DNA of 64,000 nucleotides, taken from NCBI GenBank assembly GCA_035652815.1, contig DASRDB010000011.1, forward strand, positions 372,001 to 436,000. Reading direction: 5' to 3'. Position numbers and translations under genes: made by a program. This stretch comes from DASRDB01 sp035652815 (lineage in GTDB: Bacteria; Chloroflexota; Ktedonobacteria; Ktedonobacterales; Ktedonobacteraceae). Shown here in pieces: positions 51,288-59,636 of this stretch (the first letter of the stretch is position 1; each line of letters starts with the position of its first letter). The notes under the pieces are model-generated. The model was given only the letters and a program-made list of their open reading frames with translations. It did not search any database and was not told where the DNA came from.

Positions 51288-52055
51288 GTGGCAGAAGTGG
51301 AGGATGTGGGGTTGAGCGGACAGAATTCCCCGTTAACGATTTCTGGACAGGTGTCCCTGGTCTATATTCAGGTTCCAGGGGTATTATCTGCCATTTTATT
51401 GCGTGTCGCCCGGCGTATACGCAAGCAAGTGCGTTCCCGCGATACGGTCTTGTTGCTAGAAGATGGCTGCGCGCTAGTTTTACCTGCGACATCGATGCCC
51501 GGTGCTGAAGCGGTGGCGCGGCGCGTTTCGATGCTGCTTGTCGATGTGGAGACACATGTACAGGTGTTGTATGGAGCAGCGGCCCTGGAAATGCTCAGGC
51601 GTTTGCAGGCGCAGGGAGCAAAGGTGCTGGAGCCTGATGAATGCTCCGAAGCTCAGACGGAAGAATGTATTGCTAAAAGGATAGCGCAGGTTGGCTTAAA
51701 GAAAGCTGCTTTCTCAGAACCTTGGACAGAGCCGATGCAGGCTATGCCTTATCTGGCCTTTTTATCGCATTATCCCTCGCGCCGCCTGTTGCATTTGTTT
51801 CCCTATGAACTGGCATGTCGCTACTCCTGCATACCAATCGGTGCGGAGCGCGATATGCTGACGCTGGGTACGGCGCGCTGGTTCGAGCAGGAGATTATTG
51901 CCCGTTTTTCGGAAGCGACCGGGCGGGGCATTTTTCAGGTACGCTGTGAGTTGAGTTTGATCGAGGATGTGCTGCGCTACTGGGAAAGCCTGTTAAGCGC
52001 GCAGGAGGTACGAGGGACGCCGGAAAGACGTTCTTCGCTGGTGGAGGAAGTATGA
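51288..52055 (+). CDS. Degenerate GGDEF plus MshEN/GspE-N-like protein
   Basis: The 255-residue protein has a front half (about residues 25-95) laid out like a diguanylate cyclase: LLRVARRIRKQVRSRDTVLL, then LEDGCALVLPATSMPGAEAV, but without GGDEF. The back half (about 170-240: LFPYELACRYSCIPIGAE, RDMLTLGT) resembles the N-terminal domain of type II secretion ATPases, a fold that in some members binds c-di-GMP. It may be a non-enzymatic nucleotide sensor. GTG 51288 is the longest start; TTG 51312, with GGAGG eight bases upstream, is more likely. It overlaps the next gene by four bases. Confidence 0.5.
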   Translation: MAEVEDVGLSGQNSPLTISGQVSLVYIQVPGVLSAILLRVARRIRKQVRSRDTVLLLEDGCALVLPATSMPGAEAVARRVSMLLVDVETHVQVLYGAAALEMLRRLQAQGAKVLEPDECSEAQTEECIAKRIAQVGLKKAAFSEPWTEPMQAMPYLAFLSHYPSRRLLHLFPYELACRYSCIPIGAERDMLTLGTARWFEQEIIARFSEATGRGIFQVRCELSLIEDVLRYWESLLSAQEVRGTPERRSSLVEEV

Positions 52056-53626
52056 CGTGCATTGTGATGTTGGGGATTGGAGGGATGGATGCCGATCTCC
52101 TGCGTGTGTACGGACCGTCGCTGCCGAATTTGCGGCGCATGATGCTGCATTCGCCATTTCTGGAAATGCAGTCCTGTTTTCCACCGGAGCCAGCGCCCGC
52201 CTGGGTCAGCATCTATACCGGTCAGCATCCCGCCAATCACGGCATTATCGAGCGTGTCGATTATCTTGTGGAGAATAAAGGACAGACCGGAAATCAGGAG
52301 CAGAACCGGAAGCCACCCATCGAGCAGGGGTGGCTTCCGGAAAATTCTCATAGGTGGCTTTCGTCCCCCAACGCAAATATGAAGTTAACCCATGAAGAGA
52401 CGTTCTGGGAACGCGCCAGCAAAGCGGGAAAGCGCGTCTGCATCGTCAACCCGTTTCCTTTGTATGAGCCGCAGCCGGTCAATGGTGTGATGCTCACGCT
52501 TTCCAACGATGAGGAGCAGGGGGCGCTGATCCTGCCGCCAGATGCCACACCCTCTGACGGATTTCCGCCCCTGCTGGATAACATCGTTATTTCAAAGGAG
52601 CGCCAGCTTGAGGAGTTTTGTTGTACATTGCATACTCGCACTGCACAGCAGGCTGCTGCTGCGCTTGAACTCTTTTGTCGCGAACCCTGGGACCTCTTCT
52701 TTGCGCAGTTTGACGCGCTCGATCTGGTGCAACATGTTCTCTGGCGTTACAGCGACCCTAATGACCCGGCCTATCCTGGTCGCAACGAATATGCCAGCCG
52801 TATCCTGGATTTCTATCGCCTTTTTGACGAGACACTGGGCCGTTTTCGCGCCTGCATGTCAGAAGATGCTGTGCTGGTGGTGATCAGCGGTCATGGACAT
52901 GGGCGGCGCTGTCTGTATCACCTGAATCTCAATGAGTGGCTGCGCGAACAGGGCTGGCTGGTTCCACGCACATATAACTCGCTGCGCCTGTTCAAGCGAC
53001 GTTCTCTCACGGAGCGGACAAAGAATTCATCGCTTGAATTGCGGGCCTATTTGCAGTCGCACGCATATATTTCGCGGTCGGTGCGCTCTAAGCCGAATCG
53101 TAAGCTGCTGCGCCGTTCTACGCATACTATTGACACGGCAGCTTCACAGGCGCAAGTTGTGGAACTGGCAGGAACAAGCCCCTTCGGCGGCATCGAATTG
53201 CGGCGCGATCTGCGGGATTACGAACCCGTTCGAGATACTATTCTGCGCGGCCTGAAGCAATTGAGCGTTAGAGGGGTGCCCGTTGTGAGTTGGGCAAAAA
53301 GGCGTGAGGATGTGTACCAGGGACGTTTTATCGAACGCTATCCCGACATTTTGTTTGAACTGCGCGGCGACTTTGGCGTGTCGAGCAGCCTTTACGTGCC
53401 ACCTGTCACTACTGATACCCTGCATTCCATGCTTTCGGCTGGACACACCCGGTGCGGCGTCTTCATGCTCGAACAACTGCCCGCCCAATTCGATATTCTG
53501 GATGGCATCCAGGAGCCAACGGTGATGGATGTGGCCCCGACCATTCTGGAATTATTGGGCGTACCGTTTGAGACTGGAGATGGCAAATCGCTGGCGCAAA
53601 GAAGACGGGTGAGGCAATTGATCTGA
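52052..53626 (+). CDS. Alkaline-phosphatase-fold protein lacking one metal site
   Basis: The 524-residue protein follows the type I phosphodiesterase/nucleotide-pyrophosphatase template: an N-terminal strand ending GIGGMD, PAPAWVSIYTGQHPANHGI, FDALDLVQHVLWRY, LVVISGHGHG, AGHTRCGVF and DVAPTILELLGVP. Compared with active enzymes, the first metal Asp is Gly10, the Thr nucleophile position is Pro47, and the Asp of SDHG is Gly280. The other site (Asp224, His228, His465) is intact. Hydrolytic activity is therefore doubtful. There is no signal peptide. A 13-base-stem D-like palindrome (52306-52340) lies within the gene. Confidence 0.75.
   Translation: MTCIVMLGIGGMDADLLRVYGPSLPNLRRMMLHSPFLEMQSCFPPEPAPAWVSIYTGQHPANHGIIERVDYLVENKGQTGNQEQNRKPPIEQGWLPENSHRWLSSPNANMKLTHEETFWERASKAGKRVCIVNPFPLYEPQPVNGVMLTLSNDEEQGALILPPDATPSDGFPPLLDNIVISKERQLEEFCCTLHTRTAQQAAAALELFCREPWDLFFAQFDALDLVQHVLWRYSDPNDPAYPGRNEYASRILDFYRLFDETLGRFRACMSEDAVLVVISGHGHGRRCLYHLNLNEWLREQGWLVPRTYNSLRLFKRRSLTERTKNSSLELRAYLQSHAYISRSVRSKPNRKLLRRSTHTIDTAASQAQVVELAGTSPFGGIELRRDLRDYEPVRDTILRGLKQLSVRGVPVVSWAKRREDVYQGRFIERYPDILFELRGDFGVSSSLYVPPVTTDTLHSMLSAGHTRCGVFMLEQLPAQFDILDGIQEPTVMDVAPTILELLGVPFETGDGKSLAQRRRVRQLI
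52306..52340. repeat. Family D-like palindrome inside a coding sequence
   Basis: CCGGAAGCCACCC and GGGTGGCTTCCGG form a perfect 13-base stem with a nine-base loop. It encodes residues about 85-97 of the phosphatase-fold protein, a polar stretch (NRKPPIEQGWLPE) lying between conserved blocks. A third partial arm (GGTGGCTTTCG) follows at about 52352. The frame is preserved. Confidence 0.8.
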
Positions 53627-53628
53627 TA

Positions 53629-53803
53629 ACGAGACGCAATGATGAATTTTCACAAAGAAGGAAGGAATCTCCAGGGATGTCATCCTGAGCGCAGCGAAGA
53701 ATCTGCGGTGTCTCCTACCGATTGATGCGTCGAGGCCGCAGATTCTTCGCTGCGCTCAGGATGACATGCAGTGTCTTTCCTGGTATTTCATCAAAGTTCA
53801 TTA
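53629..53803. repeat. Element C carrying family B (B6), decayed copy
   Basis: The left end GAGACGCAATGATGAATTTT then CACAAAG corresponds to A-half plus C left end. The B element (53678-53766) is complete. The right end CATCAAAGTTCATTATG is a decayed C end, and the right A half is lost. It occupies the convergent gap between the phosphatase-fold and sigma factor genes. Confidence 0.75.
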
Positions 53804-53813
53804 TGCTCAGGCC

Positions 53814-54446
53814 TCAATTGTTTAAAGCCCGCCGTAAATTCGCGAGTGCGGCCTGGGCGCGTTTTTTCAGTGTGTTTTGTGAGATATCGAGTTCGCGGGC
53901 CATCTCAGGCAGGGTCATGCCGTTATAGTAGTGCATGGCGATGACCGCTTGCTGCTTGGATGGTAGTTGTTGAATGGCGTCGGCCAGGTCCCAGTCGCCT
54001 TCGATACGGGCGTTGTGCTGGTCGGCGGCGCTGGCGGCTAACTCGGTGCGATATTCCAGCATGCGCTGCTGCACATAGGCCGAGGTGCGGGCCTGCCGCC
54101 GTTTAAAGCTGATGCACTGGTTGACGACGATACGCATGAGCCAGGGACGCAAGGCTCCCGAACTGCGCAGGCTCGACAGATGTTGCCAGGCCTGAACCAG
54201 CGCATCCTGCACCGCATCTTCCGCGATATCGCGATCTCCAACGATCAAACAGGCGGTACGCAGCATCAGTGTATTGTACATCTGGACGATCTCGCTGAAC
54301 GCTTCCCCGTCTCCCTGCAGGGCACGTTCAACCAGTTGATTTTGCTCGTCTTGCTCGTTTTCAACTTCGGAAACAGGAGATGAATCTAAAACAATATCTA
54401 CTTCTTCAGAAGTGACAGGTGCTTGCTTACTGATGAGGGCAACCAT
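53814..54446 (-). CDS. ECF-type RNA polymerase sigma factor
   Basis: The 210-residue protein has a 35-residue acidic N-terminal extension, region 2 (AFSEIVQMYNTLMLRTACLI, DRDIAEDAVQDALVQAWQHL, RPWLMRIVVNQCIS) and region 4 (LPSKQQAVIAMHYYNGMTLP, then EMARELDISQNTLKKRAQAA). It directs RNA polymerase to a specific promoter set. No anti-sigma gene is adjacent; the next gene upstream is an AI-2E-type exporter on the same strand. Confidence 0.9.
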   Translation of the reverse strand: MVALISKQAPVTSEEVDIVLDSSPVSEVENEQDEQNQLVERALQGDGEAFSEIVQMYNTLMLRTACLIVGDRDIAEDAVQDALVQAWQHLSSLRSSGALRPWLMRIVVNQCISFKRRQARTSAYVQQRMLEYRTELAASAADQHNARIEGDWDLADAIQQLPSKQQAVIAMHYYNGMTLPEMARELDISQNTLKKRAQAALANLRRALNN

Positions 54447-54563
54447 CGCGCTCTCCCTTTGAACACTATCTACGATTTCAACGCTACATAAAAGATAGCG
54501 GAGATAGCGGGCAAAGTAAGGTGAGCGGACTCATGATTTTAAGAATGAGCGTGAAAGGGGCTT

Positions 54564-54645
54564 GTAGGGACGCGATTCATCGCGTCCACCTCGCCTGTCG
54601 TACCAACCGATGCCCCGAGGTGGACGCGATGAATCGCGTCCCTAC
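54564..54645. repeat. REP-like family A pair (A6)
   Basis: Two perfect units with a linker that is itself partly self-complementary (CCACCTCG and CGAGGTGG). GTAG is at 54564 and CTAC ends at 54645. It lies 11 bases downstream of the AI-2E exporter stop codon, on that gene's transcript side. Confidence 0.9.
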
Positions 54646-54656
54646 AGAACAATATG

Positions 54657-55844
54657 TCATTCCAGAATTTCTTCCTTCTCCTGCTCCTGCACAAAGACGG
54701 CCTCTACCTGGGTCTGTTCGGCTGGTTCGTCGTTGGTGGGGAACTGTTCGGGGTGGGTTTCGCGCCAGTTTTGCCAGATGGCAGCCAGCAAGGCCTGGAG
54801 CAGTCCGGCGATGGGGGCGGCCAGCAGCGCGCCCCAGACGCCGAAGAGTTCGGCTCCGGCGATCAGGGCGACCAGGGATAGGGCGGGATGCAGTCCAACA
54901 GCCTTGCCGACGATACGCGGGCCGACGATATCGCCCTCGAAGATGTGGACGATGACGAAGTAGACCAGCACACCGAGGGCGATCAGCCAGCCTTTGGTGA
55001 GCGCGATCAGGACGCAGAGCGCGCCCGAGGTGAGCGTGCCCAGGACGGGGATGAATTCCAGTACAAAGGCCAGCACGCCGAGCAGGACCGCATAGGGCAG
55101 TTGGAAGATAGTCATGCCGATGCCAACCAGGAAGCCGATCAGGATTGAGAGCGTCAACTGGCCGCGAATATAACCGCCAATGACGCGCTCGAAGGTGTTG
55201 ATTAAGAATTGGGCGCGCTCGCGTTGCTCAAGGGGCACGTTGGTATGTATCCATTTTTTGAAGCGGCTGCCCTCGATGAGCAGGTAGATGCTCAAGACGG
55301 CAACGATGATGATATCAAGCACAAAATCGAAGACGCCGGTAATCAATGGCACGACGCCGCCCGTGATGCCCTGCGCCTGGTTGATAATTTGATTGCCAAA
55401 GCCATCGATCTGGCTTTGCGTGATGCCGAAGCGATTGAGCGTTTTCACCAGGGGCGCGATATGCTGGCTGCCACTCGGGGTGAGCAGGTAGCGCACGTTG
55501 TCCGCCAGCAAGCTTACCTCATTGATGGTGGTATTGATGACGAAGAAGAGCAGCAGACTGATGGTGCCCAGTATTCCGATGTAGACGATGATGATTGCCA
55601 GGATGCGCGGCATGAAGCGTTCCAGCAATCTGACGGCGGGTAGGAGCGCGTAGGCCAGCAGTGAGGCCACAACCACGACCAGCAATGTCCGAACCACGTA
55701 GCTGACCGCCCAGAGTACGACCAGGCCAAGCGCAATCCAGGCCAGAATAGCAATAGGAATATCGCGCCTCTGCGTCCACTTCGAGACAGACTCGGGAGAA
55801 ACATTGACACGAAATTTGTTGAGGCTATTTTTATCTAAAGGCAT
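54657..55844 (-). CDS. AI-2E family transporter
   Basis: The 395-residue protein has about eight hydrophobic helices, with the family hallmarks LLAYALLPAVRLLERFMPR near the second helix, YIRGQLTLSILIGFLVGIG, and GLHPALSLVALIAGAELFGV near the C-terminus. Members (TqsA, YdiK, PerM) are exporters or antiporters; the AI-2 role is not general, and the substrate here is unknown. The C-terminal tail is acidic. Confidence 0.85.
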   Translation of the reverse strand: MPLDKNSLNKFRVNVSPESVSKWTQRRDIPIAILAWIALGLVVLWAVSYVVRTLLVVVVASLLAYALLPAVRLLERFMPRILAIIIVYIGILGTISLLLFFVINTTINEVSLLADNVRYLLTPSGSQHIAPLVKTLNRFGITQSQIDGFGNQIINQAQGITGGVVPLITGVFDFVLDIIIVAVLSIYLLIEGSRFKKWIHTNVPLEQRERAQFLINTFERVIGGYIRGQLTLSILIGFLVGIGMTIFQLPYAVLLGVLAFVLEFIPVLGTLTSGALCVLIALTKGWLIALGVLVYFVIVHIFEGDIVGPRIVGKAVGLHPALSLVALIAGAELFGVWGALLAAPIAGLLQALLAAIWQNWRETHPEQFPTNDEPAEQTQVEAVFVQEQEKEEILE

Positions 55845-55980
55845 GGTTTTCTCGTTTTTGCAGAGCGGTTAGCATTTCAGCATTACACTGACCGTAGTAT
55901 CACCACTACTATTATACGAAAGCTTTGAAGAAAAGTTTTGGCTAAATATCTTCTCTGTTGAAAATAAACGCTGATAGGCA

Positions 55981-56010
55981 AAAAAATTAGGAGAGGCACC
56001 AGTGCCTCTC
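55981..56010 (-). terminator. Intrinsic terminator of the tRNA-Gln gene
   Basis: Read on the minus strand: GAGAGGCACT and its complement GTGCCTCTC form a tight hairpin, followed by a T-rich tract (TAATTTTTT). It starts two bases after the tRNA CCA end. Confidence 0.85.
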
Positions 56011-56012
56011 CC

Positions 56013-56086
56013 TGGCTGGGGTGCAGGGATTCGAACCCCAATTGGCCGATCCAGAGTCGGCAGTCCTACCGTTGAACGACACCCCA
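56013..56086 (-). tRNA. tRNA-Gln (anticodon CTG)
   Basis: The minus strand folds into a canonical cloverleaf: acceptor TGGGGTG/CACCCCA with discriminator G and an encoded CCA, anticodon stem GCCGA/TCGGC with loop CTCTGGA (anticodon CTG, reading CAG), and a TTCGAAT T-loop. The 3' CCA is in the DNA. It is followed directly by a strong terminator and appears to be a single-gene unit. Confidence 0.95.
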
Positions 56087-56195
56087 ATGTTTTCTGTGTG
56101 ATTTATATTACCGTAACAATTGCGAATTGTCAAGCGGATTTTTTGGTTGTTTTCTCTGGAGCAGCTTGCCGCATTCCCACAGGAGACGAAAGACA

Positions 56196-56246
56196 CCTCT
56201 CGCGCCTGCCATGCTGAGCGCAGCTCAGCATGGCAGGCGCGAGAGG
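56196..56246. repeat. Perfect 24-base-stem palindrome
   Basis: CCTCTCGCGCCTGCCATGCT (extended by GAGC) and its exact complement are separated by only GCA. It lies 20 bases downstream of the permease stop codon. No T run follows in either direction. The core CATGCTGAGC resembles family B3 arms, so it may be a reduced B-type element as well as a transcription end. Confidence 0.85.
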
Positions 56247-56266
56247 AAGTTTCCCCTGTTTAATAC

Positions 56267-57862
56267 TTAGTCAGCGAGCGCCTCAGCGCGTTTTTCGCCT
56301 GCCTGGATGACCTGGCGACGTTTGAAGCCGAACCAGTAGATGGCCCCCACCACGAATAGGACGATCAGTGAGAATTCAAAGATGGGCATGCCACCGAGTA
56401 TGGGAACGTTGGCCCAGGATGTGAAGGCCGAACCCATCGGCGGATTGGTGTAGACGTTGCGCAACCCGCCGAACCAGAGGAAGTTAATCAGCATCAGGCC
56501 GCCATAGATCAGGGCCAGAATGTTGACCAGCATGCCCCAACGGCCCAGGCTGAATGGAGCCGCGACACGCGGCCAGCCTCTGAAGCGCGCCCGAAGTGAG
56601 GCGATATTGTTCAAGAAGTAGGACAGGTAGATCATGCCCGTTGCGCCTGTCACCAGCACGCCGATGCCCTGGCTATAGAGGAACGGCAGCGCGGAAAGTA
56701 CGGCAACCGCAACGCCTGCCCAGAGCGGCGTGTGGAAGGTGGGATTGACGCTGCCCCACACTTTGCCGAAGGGGAGACGACCATCGCGGCCCATCGAGAA
56801 CATCAGGCGAATGGTCGCCGATTGAATGGCAAGCGTACAGACGCAGACCGCAATCAGCACGACAAAGAGGTAAATGTCGCCCCAGGTGGTGCCAAGCGCG
56901 TCCTGGATAATGGCGGGAAGCGCCTGCGTGTAGTTCGCGCCACTGGCGATGTTCTCGATGTTGTTCAGATTCTTGATCGAGAGAATGGTGCCGCCCAGGA
57001 AGAGCAGGCCGGCGATCATCGAGAGGCCGACCGCCCAGAGGACACCGCGAGGAGCGTTACGCTGCGGGTCGCGAGTTTCTTCTCCAAGCGTTCCTGCCGT
57101 GTCGAACCCGTAAATGACAAACAGGGACATAAACATGGCGGCGGCAAAGTAGCCAAAATAGCTGTCGCCGAAGCCGGGCGTCCATTCGCCTGTCACTCCC
57201 AGAGACTTGCCTAATGATTGTGCCGAGACGGGCGAACCCTGGAAGAGGAAACTAAACGACTGGTGGTTGAAGAAGATCAGCAGCACCAGCGCAAAGCCGA
57301 ACATACCGATGATCTCAGCCGCAACGCCCAGATTGTTGATGATGGAGACCAGCCGCACTCCTGCCACATTGATGATTGTGCCGATGACGATAGAGAGCAG
57401 AGCGATGAAGACCGCGCTGTTCATGCCTAGAATGGTCGCGGGAATGCCGGGGAAGATTGCCAGAAGCGGAATGGGGATGGTGAACGCCACTGCCGTAATC
57501 GTCAGAATACCGGCGAAAAAGTAGAACCAGCCCGTAAACCAGCCGAGCGTATGCCCCGAGAGCCGCTTGCTCCATTGATAAATCGAGCCTGCGATGGGGA
57601 AATGCGAGGAGAGTTCGGCGAAGTTCAGCGCGACGATGAACTGGCCGATAGCGACGATGGGCCACGTCCAGAAGAAAGCGGGGCCGCCAGCTAAAATACC
57701 TAAATAAAAAAGCGAAAAGGTGCCGGTAGATACCGAGATGTAGGAGAAAGCTACCGCGAAGTTGGAGAGGAAACCAAGTGTGCGCTTCAGTTCCTGCTTA
57801 TAGCCCAGCTTTTGCAGTAATTCCTCGTCCCTCTGTTCCTGGGATACATTGGTCTCTGCCAT
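56267..57862 (-). CDS. APC-family amino acid permease
   Basis: The 531-residue protein has about 12-13 hydrophobic helices, with the APC-type start FLSNFAVAFSYISVSTGTFS, SHFPIAGSIYQWSKRLSG (helix 3 region) and GFDTAGTLGEETRDPQRNAP, as in eukaryotic-type GABA/amino acid permeases. It imports amino acids or polyamines across the inner membrane; substrate unknown. ATG 57862 is used because AAGGAGGTG precedes it; the frame extends to 57892 without a ribosome site. Confidence 0.85.
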   Translation of the reverse strand: MAETNVSQEQRDEELLQKLGYKQELKRTLGFLSNFAVAFSYISVSTGTFSLFYLGILAGGPAFFWTWPIVAIGQFIVALNFAELSSHFPIAGSIYQWSKRLSGHTLGWFTGWFYFFAGILTITAVAFTIPIPLLAIFPGIPATILGMNSAVFIALLSIVIGTIINVAGVRLVSIINNLGVAAEIIGMFGFALVLLIFFNHQSFSFLFQGSPVSAQSLGKSLGVTGEWTPGFGDSYFGYFAAAMFMSLFVIYGFDTAGTLGEETRDPQRNAPRGVLWAVGLSMIAGLLFLGGTILSIKNLNNIENIASGANYTQALPAIIQDALGTTWGDIYLFVVLIAVCVCTLAIQSATIRLMFSMGRDGRLPFGKVWGSVNPTFHTPLWAGVAVAVLSALPFLYSQGIGVLVTGATGMIYLSYFLNNIASLRARFRGWPRVAAPFSLGRWGMLVNILALIYGGLMLINFLWFGGLRNVYTNPPMGSAFTSWANVPILGGMPIFEFSLIVLFVVGAIYWFGFKRRQVIQAGEKRAEALAD

Positions 57863-58161
57863 GCGCAAACACCTCCTTGAAGTGAGGAACACTTCCTATG
57901 TGCGACGCCAGAACGTTCCGCTCGCCGCTCCCGTGTTACGGAAGAACGAACAGAAGAGGAAGAAGGCTTCTTCCAGGTTGTAGATTTACGAAATTCGCAG
58001 CAAATTGCACTGTTTTTCTCTTGATCTTACAATAGATCGAAATGAATACAATAAAATCGTGCCAAATACTGCGAAAAACTCCGAAATCTGCAACGCTGAT
58101 GATAGTAGAGTTTACCATAATTTATGGGTAAATAGCAATGAAGCAAAAAAAGGCTTCCACC

Positions 58162-58291
58162 TGTCATCCTGAGCGCAGCGAAGGATCTCTGGTGCGGGCG
58201 CGCGATCTGGCTGGGCGACCGAGATCCTTCGCTGCGCTCAGGATGACACGAAGGATGCGAGGGATGACACGAAGGATGCGAGGGATGACAG
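58162..58291. repeat. Family B repeat (B7) plus degenerate tandem copies
   Basis: A complete inverted pair (58162-58248) is followed by two short direct repeats of ACGAAGGATGCGAGGGATGAC. The same style of decayed right-arm duplication is seen in B2. It lies in the divergent gap between the permease and mdh. Confidence 0.85.
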
Positions 58292-58332
58292 GCGGGCGGG
58301 TCTTTTTCATGGCATGCAAACCGTTTTAAAAA

Positions 58333-58362
58333 TTGCCATTTTCGCTTTTTCCAGCATACAAT
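58333..58362 (+). promoter_or_regulatory. mdh promoter candidate
   Basis: TTGCCA (58333-58338), 18-base spacer, TACAAT (58357-58362), about 90 bases upstream of the mdh start codon. Both hexamers differ from consensus by one base each. Confidence 0.55.
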
Positions 58363-58452
58363 AGTTTTAGACATTTCTTCTCGGTTTTCCAGGGAGTGGG
58401 ATTGTACCCGCTTCCCTCTCTATTTTTGACAGTTGAAAGGAATGTGTGAACG

Positions 58453-59379
58453 ATGAGAAGTAAGATCACCGTCGTAGGAGCAGGTTTTGTCGGCAGTACG
58501 CTGGTGCAACGCCTGGCGGAGCGCGACTATGCCGACGTGGTAATGTACGATATTGTGCCGAACATGCCCCAGGGTAAGGCTCTCGATATGCTTGAGGCGG
58601 GGCCGGTGCTGGGCTACGACTCGCTGGTAATTGGCACCAACGATTATGCTGATACCGAGAATTCGGATATTGTGGTTATCACTTCCGGTTTTCCGCGCAA
58701 GCCTGGCATGTCACGCGACGACCTGGTTAAAAAGAATCAGGAGATTGTCTCGCAGGTGACGCAGGAAGTGGTGAAGCATTCGCCCAACTGCATCATTATC
58801 GTCGTCACGAATCCACTGGATGCGATGGCGCAATTGGCCCACCACGTGAGTGGCTTCCCGCGCAACCGCGTAGTGGGCATGGCCGGAGTGCTGGATACGG
58901 CCCGTTTCCGCACCTTCATCGCTCAGGAGTTGAATGTCTCGGTACGCGATGTGCAGGCCTACGTGCTTGGTGGGCATGGGGATACGATGGTGCCCCTGGC
59001 GCGCATGTGTACGGTGGCGGGCGTACCGATCAGCCAGTTGTTGCCGCAGGAGCGCATCGAGCAAATTGTACAAAGGACGCGCGATGGGGGGGCTGAAATC
59101 GTCAAGTTGCTCGGCACAGGCAGCGCGTACTTCGCGCCTTCGGCTTCGGTCTTGCAGATGGTTGACTCGATCCTGCTCGACAAAAAGATGATTATGCCAT
59201 GCGCGGTCTACCTGCAAGGCGAATATGGCATCAACGGCCTCTTCGTGGGCGTACCCGCCAAGCTTGGCGCGCAGGGCGTGGAAGAAGTTGTCCAGATCGA
59301 ATTGGACGAGAACGAGCGCAACCAGTTACAGAAATCGGCTGACGCTGTGCGCGAACTGGTAAAGGTGATGGGGATTTAA
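58453..59379 (+). CDS. mdh: Malate dehydrogenase
   Basis: The enzyme interconverts malate and oxaloacetate with NAD in the TCA cycle. The 308-residue length fits the LDH-like bacterial malate dehydrogenases. The Rossmann motif is VGAGFVGSTL (residues 6-15) with Asp in VVMYDI, VVITSGFPRKPGMSRDDL (substrate Arg region), VTNPLDAM, VLDTARFRTF and the catalytic GGHGDTMVPL. The GFPRKPGMSRDD loop favours malate over lactate specificity. A -35/-10 pair is seen upstream; AAAGGA precedes the ATG. Confidence 0.95.
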   Translation: MRSKITVVGAGFVGSTLVQRLAERDYADVVMYDIVPNMPQGKALDMLEAGPVLGYDSLVIGTNDYADTENSDIVVITSGFPRKPGMSRDDLVKKNQEIVSQVTQEVVKHSPNCIIIVVTNPLDAMAQLAHHVSGFPRNRVVGMAGVLDTARFRTFIAQELNVSVRDVQAYVLGGHGDTMVPLARMCTVAGVPISQLLPQERIEQIVQRTRDGGAEIVKLLGTGSAYFAPSASVLQMVDSILLDKKMIMPCAVYLQGEYGINGLFVGVPAKLGAQGVEEVVQIELDENERNQLQKSADAVRELVKVMGI

Positions 59380-59396
59380 TCGACGATTCGATTTGT

Positions 59397-59636
59397 GTAG
59401 GGACGCGATGATGAAATTTTACAAAGAAACAGGGAATATCCAGGGCTGTCATCCTGAGCGCCGCGAAGGATCTCCGGTCTCGACACACGAATCGCCAGGG
59501 GACACAGATCCTTCGCGGCGCTCAGGATGACAGGGGGCAAAAAGACCCCCTATTTTGTAAAACATCATGATCGCGTCCACCTCGGCGCATCGGCACACGC
59601 GACAGGCGGGGTGGACACGATTCATCGCGTCCCTAC
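59397..59636. repeat. Composite REP-like repeat A7 with elements C and B nested inside
   Basis: The left unit GTAGGGACGCGAT/ATCGCGTCC is split at its centre by element C (GATGAAATTTTACAAAG at about 59410 and TATTTTGTAAAACATCATG at about 59551-59569). C contains B8 (59448-59532). The right unit GGACACGATTCATCGCGTCC plus CTAC ends at 59636 and supplies the stop codon of rsmI. Confidence 0.85.
59448..59532. repeat. Family B repeat (B8) inside element C
   Basis: The arms are GTCATCCTGAGCGCCGCGAA with GGATCT and the complement using GGCGCTC. The CAGC/CGGC change is present and compensating in both arms. Confidence 0.85.
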
